Shown: positions 14,218 to 18,154 of the stretch, one piece after another | How positions within the stretch are numbered: the stretch's first letter is position 1 | Layout: every line of letters begins with the position of its first letter | Source: RUG14300 sp964619685 | GTDB taxonomy: Bacteria > Bacillota > Clostridia > Christensenellales > CAG-1252 | NCBI GenBank assembly: GCA_964619685.1 | Contig: CAZUET010000018.1 | Coordinates: 1-18,154 of the forward strand | Length of the DNA: 18,154 nucleotides | Direction: 5' to 3' | Notes under the pieces: model-generated | Seen by the model: only the letters and a program-made list of their open reading frames with translations | Databases searched by the model: none | What the model was told of the DNA's origin: nothing | Program-made: the position numbers and the translations under genes

Positions 14218-15351
14218 TTATTTAGTTATTTCCGACGCTTCCTGTGTAGACTTATCTTCGGTTGCCGATAAAATCTGCGCTGGTAATATGTCCTTTTTAA
14301 TACGAACCTTTGCGTGTGGTCTATTCTTGATTATATCGAATGCAACGGCAGCAAGTAGAATCACTCCCTTTACGATATTCTGTGCATCTGAATCGATAAG
14401 CGCCATTTGCATACCATTACCGATAATCTGCATAATCAAAATACCGACGACCATACCCATTACATTACCCTTACCGCCCATCATTGAAATACCTCCAATG
14501 ATCGCTGCAGTAAGACAGGTAAATTCATAGCCGTTAGCAGTAGTTGTATCAGCATAGCCCTGCACCGACATAACGACGCAGCCTGCAAGAGCAAAGAACG
14601 CACCGCATATCGCATAACAGAACAATGTAACAATGTCAACCTTTACACCTGCAAGACGAGCACACTCTTTATTACCGCCTACGGCAAGCACATTGCGTCC
14701 AAAGTGCATTTTATTGAGTACGAACCAAACTCCGAATATACAAACGATTCCAATCCAAAAACTAACCGGTAAGTCTAAAAATCGTGCCGTGTTAAGCCAT
14801 TGATCTTCAACCGCAATGTTGTGCTTCCCCTTACCTGCTATAACTGCAACCAAGCCACTGAATACCATTTGCGTAGCAAGCGTGATAATTAACGGGAATA
14901 CTTTAAGCTTAGCCGCAAGAATACCGTTGATAGAACCGAGTAAAAATCCAATCACTATACATATGAAAACAGCAACTCCCGACGGAACACCTGCGTTGAT
15001 CATGATCGCACCGCAGCAAGCACTCGTAGCCGCAATATAGCCTACCGACAAATCGATACCGCCTGTCATCATAACAAATATGATACCCATACCTGCAATC
15101 AAATACGGTGCTGTACTACGCAACAAATTCATTATGTTTCTTCCACTTGCAAATGTAGGATTAAGACAGGTAAATAAGATAAATAGGGCAACAAATATTA
15201 TGTATGCCGTACCTTCTCTGTATGCATGGACGCACGCTTTTTTAAGCGTTTTTCCAAGTGGTAGCTTACCATTTTCATCTTTCACAAATTGTCCCTTGAC
15301 ATTTGCTCCAAACTTGGTAATTTTATTTTTGATATTATCAATTAATTTCAC
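14218..15351 (-). CDS. Sugar ABC transporter permease (RbsC type)
   Basis: Membrane subunit of a ribose/galactose-class importer, 377 residues, longer than RbsC (about 320) because of a charged 45-residue N-terminal cytoplasmic extension and a polar tail. About ten hydrophobic segments follow. Family motifs seen are GIIFVMMTGGIDLSVG (~93-108), GILAAKLKVFPLIITLATQ and GRNVLAVGGNKECARLAGV, the coupling loop that touches the ATPase. The start is GTG at 15351-15349 with AGGAGG seven bases upstream; the GTGA overlaps the TGA stop of the ATPase gene, so translation is coupled. A single permease gene implies a homodimer. Confidence 0.93.
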   Translation of the reverse strand: MKLIDNIKNKITKFGANVKGQFVKDENGKLPLGKTLKKACVHAYREGTAYIIFVALFILFTCLNPTFASGRNIMNLLRSTAPYLIAGMGIIFVMMTGGIDLSVGYIAATSACCGAIMINAGVPSGVAVFICIVIGFLLGSINGILAAKLKVFPLIITLATQMVFSGLVAVIAGKGKHNIAVEDQWLNTARFLDLPVSFWIGIVCIFGVWFVLNKMHFGRNVLAVGGNKECARLAGVKVDIVTLFCYAICGAFFALAGCVVMSVQGYADTTTANGYEFTCLTAAIIGGISMMGGKGNVMGMVVGILIMQIIGNGMQMALIDSDAQNIVKGVILLAAVAFDIIKNRPHAKVRIKKDILPAQILSATEDKSTQEASEITK

Positions 15352-16841
15352 AATACAACCTCCTCATCAAGCTTAAACCCGGAAGCAAGCGTTAAAATAT
15401 TTTCTTGTTTGAACTTATCTTTGGTTATTTCTCCTTTGATTTCACCTTCGTAAAGAACGATTATTCTGTCAGATACGCCTAATATTTCTTCCATATCAGA
15501 TGAGATCATAACAATTGATTTACCTGCGGCGGTCATTTCGTTCATAAGTTGATAAATCTCGTATTTTGCCCCGACATCTATTCCTTTCGTGGGTTCGTCA
15601 AAGAAAATGATATCCATATCTGCAGCCATTGTTTTAGCAACAATAACCTTTTGTTGGTTTCCACCCGAAAGATTACCTACGCTTTGCTGAATAGTGGGAA
15701 CTTTAATTCTTAATGCTTCCTTGTATTTTTCAGCTATTGCCTTGCGTTTTTTATTGCTTATGATGCCGAACCTCATATAGTCCTTATCGCATAAAAGCGT
15801 AGTATTAAATAAAACCGAATTATGAATTATACAGCCGTCTTTTTTTCTATCCTCGGGGATTAACCCGATTCCGTTTCTTATAGCATCGCTCGGCGAACTG
15901 ATCTTAACAGGTCTACCGTTTATTTCGATTGTACCTTTTTCTATCTTTTTGCTACCACTAATAAGCTCTGCCATTTCGGTACGCCCTGCACCGACCAACC
16001 CTGCTACTCCGAGGATCTCTCCTTTGTGAAGTTCAAAACTGATATTCTCTACACTGTTGCCCGTAAGCCCTTCAACCTTAAGGACAACCTCTTCACTCGG
16101 TTTATTTGCTCGAGGTGGATGACTTGCACCAAGCTCACGACCGACCATTAGGGCAATAAGCTCGGCACGAGTAGTTTCTGCTGTTTTTACTGTGGAAACA
16201 TACTGCCCGTCACGCAATATGCTTATTCTATCGCTTACCGCAAACACTTCGTCAAGACGGTGCGAAATATAAACTACTGTTACGCCTTTCGCTTTAAGCT
16301 TTTTAATGATATCAAACAATAGCTCTACCTCGTGACTTGCAAGAGATGCCGTAGGTTCATCCATTATCATTATTTTTGCATCGTTGGAAATTGCTTTACA
16401 GATCTCTACAAGTTGCTGATTTGCCGACGATAAAGCCATTACGGACATGGACGGATCTATATCGAATCCGTATTCATCAAATAGCTTCTGTGCTAATATA
16501 CAGAGCTTCTTTTTTGAGAACAGCTTGCCCTTGTGCGATCCAAAAAATATATTTTCGGCAACAGATAAGGGTTGAATCAGATTTATATCCTGATAAATAA
16601 CCGCTATACCGTTATCCTTGGCAAGCTTGGGAGACATTTTAGTATATTCCCCGCCGCCGATCTTGATTTTTCCGCCGTTAGGGGTAATTGCCCCGGCGAT
16701 GACCTTTATTAGCGTTGATTTTCCCGCACCGTTCTCGCCCATTAAAGCGTGGACCTCGCCTTCTTCAAGCCGTAAAGAAACCTCATCGAGTGCAACAACA
16801 CCCGGATATATCTTAGATATATTTTCAAGCTCGAGTATCAT
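15348..16841 (-). CDS. Sugar ABC transporter ATPase with two nucleotide-binding domains
   Basis: RbsA/MglA/XylG-type energy subunit, 497 residues from the chosen start. The ATG at 16839-16841 (MILELENISKIYPG) is preferred: AGAGGGG lies eight bases upstream, while an ATG ten codons earlier would overlap the binding-protein gene and lacks a site. Domain 1 has Walker A GENGAGKST, signature LSSANQQ (degenerate LSGGQ) and Walker B IMIMDEPTAS. Domain 2 has the degenerate Walker A GLVGAGRTE, an intact signature LSGGNQQKV and Walker B IIFFDEPTKG. This two-domain asymmetry is normal for the carbohydrate class. It sits 14 bases after the binding-protein stop and overlaps the permease by four bases. Confidence 0.95.
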   Translation of the reverse strand: MILELENISKIYPGVVALDEVSLRLEEGEVHALMGENGAGKSTLIKVIAGAITPNGGKIKIGGGEYTKMSPKLAKDNGIAVIYQDINLIQPLSVAENIFFGSHKGKLFSKKKLCILAQKLFDEYGFDIDPSMSVMALSSANQQLVEICKAISNDAKIMIMDEPTASLASHEVELLFDIIKKLKAKGVTVVYISHRLDEVFAVSDRISILRDGQYVSTVKTAETTRAELIALMVGRELGASHPPRANKPSEEVVLKVEGLTGNSVENISFELHKGEILGVAGLVGAGRTEMAELISGSKKIEKGTIEINGRPVKISSPSDAIRNGIGLIPEDRKKDGCIIHNSVLFNTTLLCDKDYMRFGIISNKKRKAIAEKYKEALRIKVPTIQQSVGNLSGGNQQKVIVAKTMAADMDIIFFDEPTKGIDVGAKYEIYQLMNEMTAAGKSIVMISSDMEEILGVSDRIIVLYEGEIKGEITKDKFKQENILTLASGFKLDEEVVL

Positions 16842-16855
16842 TTTTTCAGCCCCTC

Positions 16856-18082
16856 TTATTTGTTTTGCCATTTAATTTCAATATTTTCATTTTGTAAAGC
16901 TGTCAAGGGATAAAACTCACTTATGGGGGTACCCATAGGAACATTTATTGGTAAACAAGCAATCGTATCGGGCGTATTTCCCTGTGCTTTTACCGTGTAC
17001 CATACACCCAAAGGCTCGACATTGTTTTTAACATAGTCCTTTCCATCTTCACCTTCATATACCTTCTTACAAAGATCAACTACCGATTTAGCCGCATCTG
17101 CACCGCCAAACGATACAGCACCTCTAAATATCGACTTAATGCCTGTAACAGTCTGTCCTGATTGATTAAATGTCTTACCAACACCCGATGGAAGTGAACC
17201 GAGTAAACAAGACGGTTCCTGTGTACCGCTTACTCCTCCGCCGAAAATTGCATATTCGTCAAGATTTGCACCCGTTGTGTTTGCAACTATCTCATTACTC
17301 ATCGTAGGTGCAGCAAGAGAACCGTACAGTAAAAACAATCTTGCATTTGGATACATTGCTTTAATACTTGGCATATATTCGCTCATCGTTTGATTGGGCG
17401 TCATTGCATATTCATATATTTGATTACCGCCAGTAGATAGCAGTGAGCAATATGCAGGGTTGTCTGCAGCTTCTGTTTCACTTGAAACAACATTGCCTTG
17501 TGTATCGATCCACTGTCCTGCTTTATTTTTGAGCTTTGGACTTTTTATCATTCTAATACCATTTGATCGATTGATATTATCTTCAAAATCGTTATTATAA
17601 CAAATGACTGTATCAAACGATTTACCTTGCATATTTTCTTCTGCCCAATTTTTACCAAGCATAGCTATATAACTGCCAAGCAAAAATTCATCGCTTACCG
17701 TAACTGCATCGTAACAATCAACTCCTTGTGTGGTTGCACCGCTGACTACGACCTTAATTCCCGCTTTACGGGCCTCGTTTAATGGGTTTTGCAATGCTTC
17801 CAAACTTACAGGTGATACAACGAGCATTTTTACGCCCATAGTTATAAAATTATTTACTTGGTCTGTCTGGGTAGTTGAATTGCTGTTAGCGTTTTCCGAC
17901 CGTACTTTTTGTTGCGGAAATGCTTTCTGCAACGCTTCCTCGATTGCTTCATTCAATTCGTTGGATTGCGACATACAAAACGCAATATCAACGCCACCGT
18001 CACATGCCGTTAATCCAATAACGGACGAAATGCTGATCGTAAGTATACAAATCACCAACAATAGGCATTTGAGTTTTCTCAT
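16856..18082 (-). CDS. Sugar-binding lipoprotein of the ABC importer
   Basis: Extracellular substrate-binding subunit, 408 residues. The signal peptide ends in lipobox L-T-A-C (C27), so it is anchored to the outer face of the membrane. The mature part belongs to the Peripla_BP_4 / RbsB-like group: IAFCMSQSNELNEAIEEAL at the start, then an MLVVSPVSLEALQNPLNEARKAGIKVV-like segment (~87-112) and GADAAKSVVDLCKKVYEG near the end. It is longer than RbsB (about 300) with inserts around 175-215, which suggests an oligosaccharide or modified sugar ligand. GGAGGAA precedes the ATG. It is the first gene of the operon; promoter described at 18114-18143. Confidence 0.9.
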   Translation of the reverse strand: MRKLKCLLLVICILTISISSVIGLTACDGGVDIAFCMSQSNELNEAIEEALQKAFPQQKVRSENANSNSTTQTDQVNNFITMGVKMLVVSPVSLEALQNPLNEARKAGIKVVVSGATTQGVDCYDAVTVSDEFLLGSYIAMLGKNWAEENMQGKSFDTVICYNNDFEDNINRSNGIRMIKSPKLKNKAGQWIDTQGNVVSSETEAADNPAYCSLLSTGGNQIYEYAMTPNQTMSEYMPSIKAMYPNARLFLLYGSLAAPTMSNEIVANTTGANLDEYAIFGGGVSGTQEPSCLLGSLPSGVGKTFNQSGQTVTGIKSIFRGAVSFGGADAAKSVVDLCKKVYEGEDGKDYVKNNVEPLGVWYTVKAQGNTPDTIACLPINVPMGTPISEFYPLTALQNENIEIKWQNK

Positions 18083-18113
18083 AAGATTCCTCCAAATTGG
18101 TTTTTACGCATTA

Positions 18114-18143
18114 ATTATACCATTATGTATTACATTCTATCAA
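18114..18143 (-). promoter_or_regulatory. Promoter of the glycan-utilisation operon
   Basis: On the minus strand: TTGATA (18143-18138), 18-base spacer, TATAAT (18119-18114) preceded by TGG, an extended -10. The start near 18107 gives a short leader of about 25 bases. No catabolite-response element is recognised around it, and no regulator gene is inside the window. Confidence 0.7.
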
Positions 18144-18154
18144 TTCTATTATAT

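Noticed and set aside
16842..16871. Longer ATPase start overlapping the binding-protein gene
   Set aside because: The AGAGGGG site fits the internal ATG at 16841, and domain 1 begins normally there.

Overview
The window looks like chromosomal DNA from a low-GC Gram-positive bacterium of the Clostridia/Bacillota type. This is inferred from strong AGGAGG-type ribosome binding sites, sigma-A-like promoters with TGnTATAAT extensions, lipoproteins with L-T-A-C lipoboxes, a formate-tetrahydrofolate ligase, and an rpsF-ssb-rpsR operon. The genus cannot be read from the sequence.

Left part (1-5370): a leftward operon runs trkA, trkH, a small zinc-ribbon membrane protein and the start of fhs (cut by the window edge). 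A divergent gene follows, encoding a second small zinc-ribbon membrane protein, and then the ribosomal S6 / SSB / S18 operon. Promoters and terminators for these units are visible.

Middle part (5370-6980): a single-gene unit encodes an iron-sulfur-flavoprotein-like oxidoreductase. It is followed by about 900 bases without a protein gene, and this stretch is the most unusual part of the window. It holds an isolated type II CRISPR module: two 36-nt repeats (one degenerate at its distal end), two exactly 30-nt spacers, and, where the third repeat should be, a complete tracrRNA gene on the opposite strand. The tracrRNA anti-repeat is 27/28 identical to the repeat, carries the same AAGU bulge and UAAAAU lower stem as the Streptococcus pyogenes tracrRNA, and is followed by three hairpins and a T-tract terminator. 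No cas gene is present in the window. A good sigma-70-type promoter for the crRNA strand lies inside the tracrRNA gene, so the two RNA genes appear to be nested head to head. Beyond this are a leftward terminator hairpin and a roughly 150-nt region of nested inverted repeats.

Right part (6978-18154): a leftward carbohydrate-utilisation cluster, in transcription order: sugar-binding lipoprotein, dual-domain sugar ABC ATPase, RbsC-type permease, two cytoplasmic alpha/beta-hydrolase esterases, a family-3 glycoside hydrolase, a large surface lipoprotein esterase with three copies of a beta-rich repeat, a DUF554 membrane protein, a possible frameshifted gene relic, and a beta-phosphoglucomutase-like HAD phosphatase. 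The likely logic (inference) is outside de-esterification of a decorated glycan, ABC import, inside de-esterification, glycosidic cleavage, and sugar-phosphate handling. The actual substrate is not evident.
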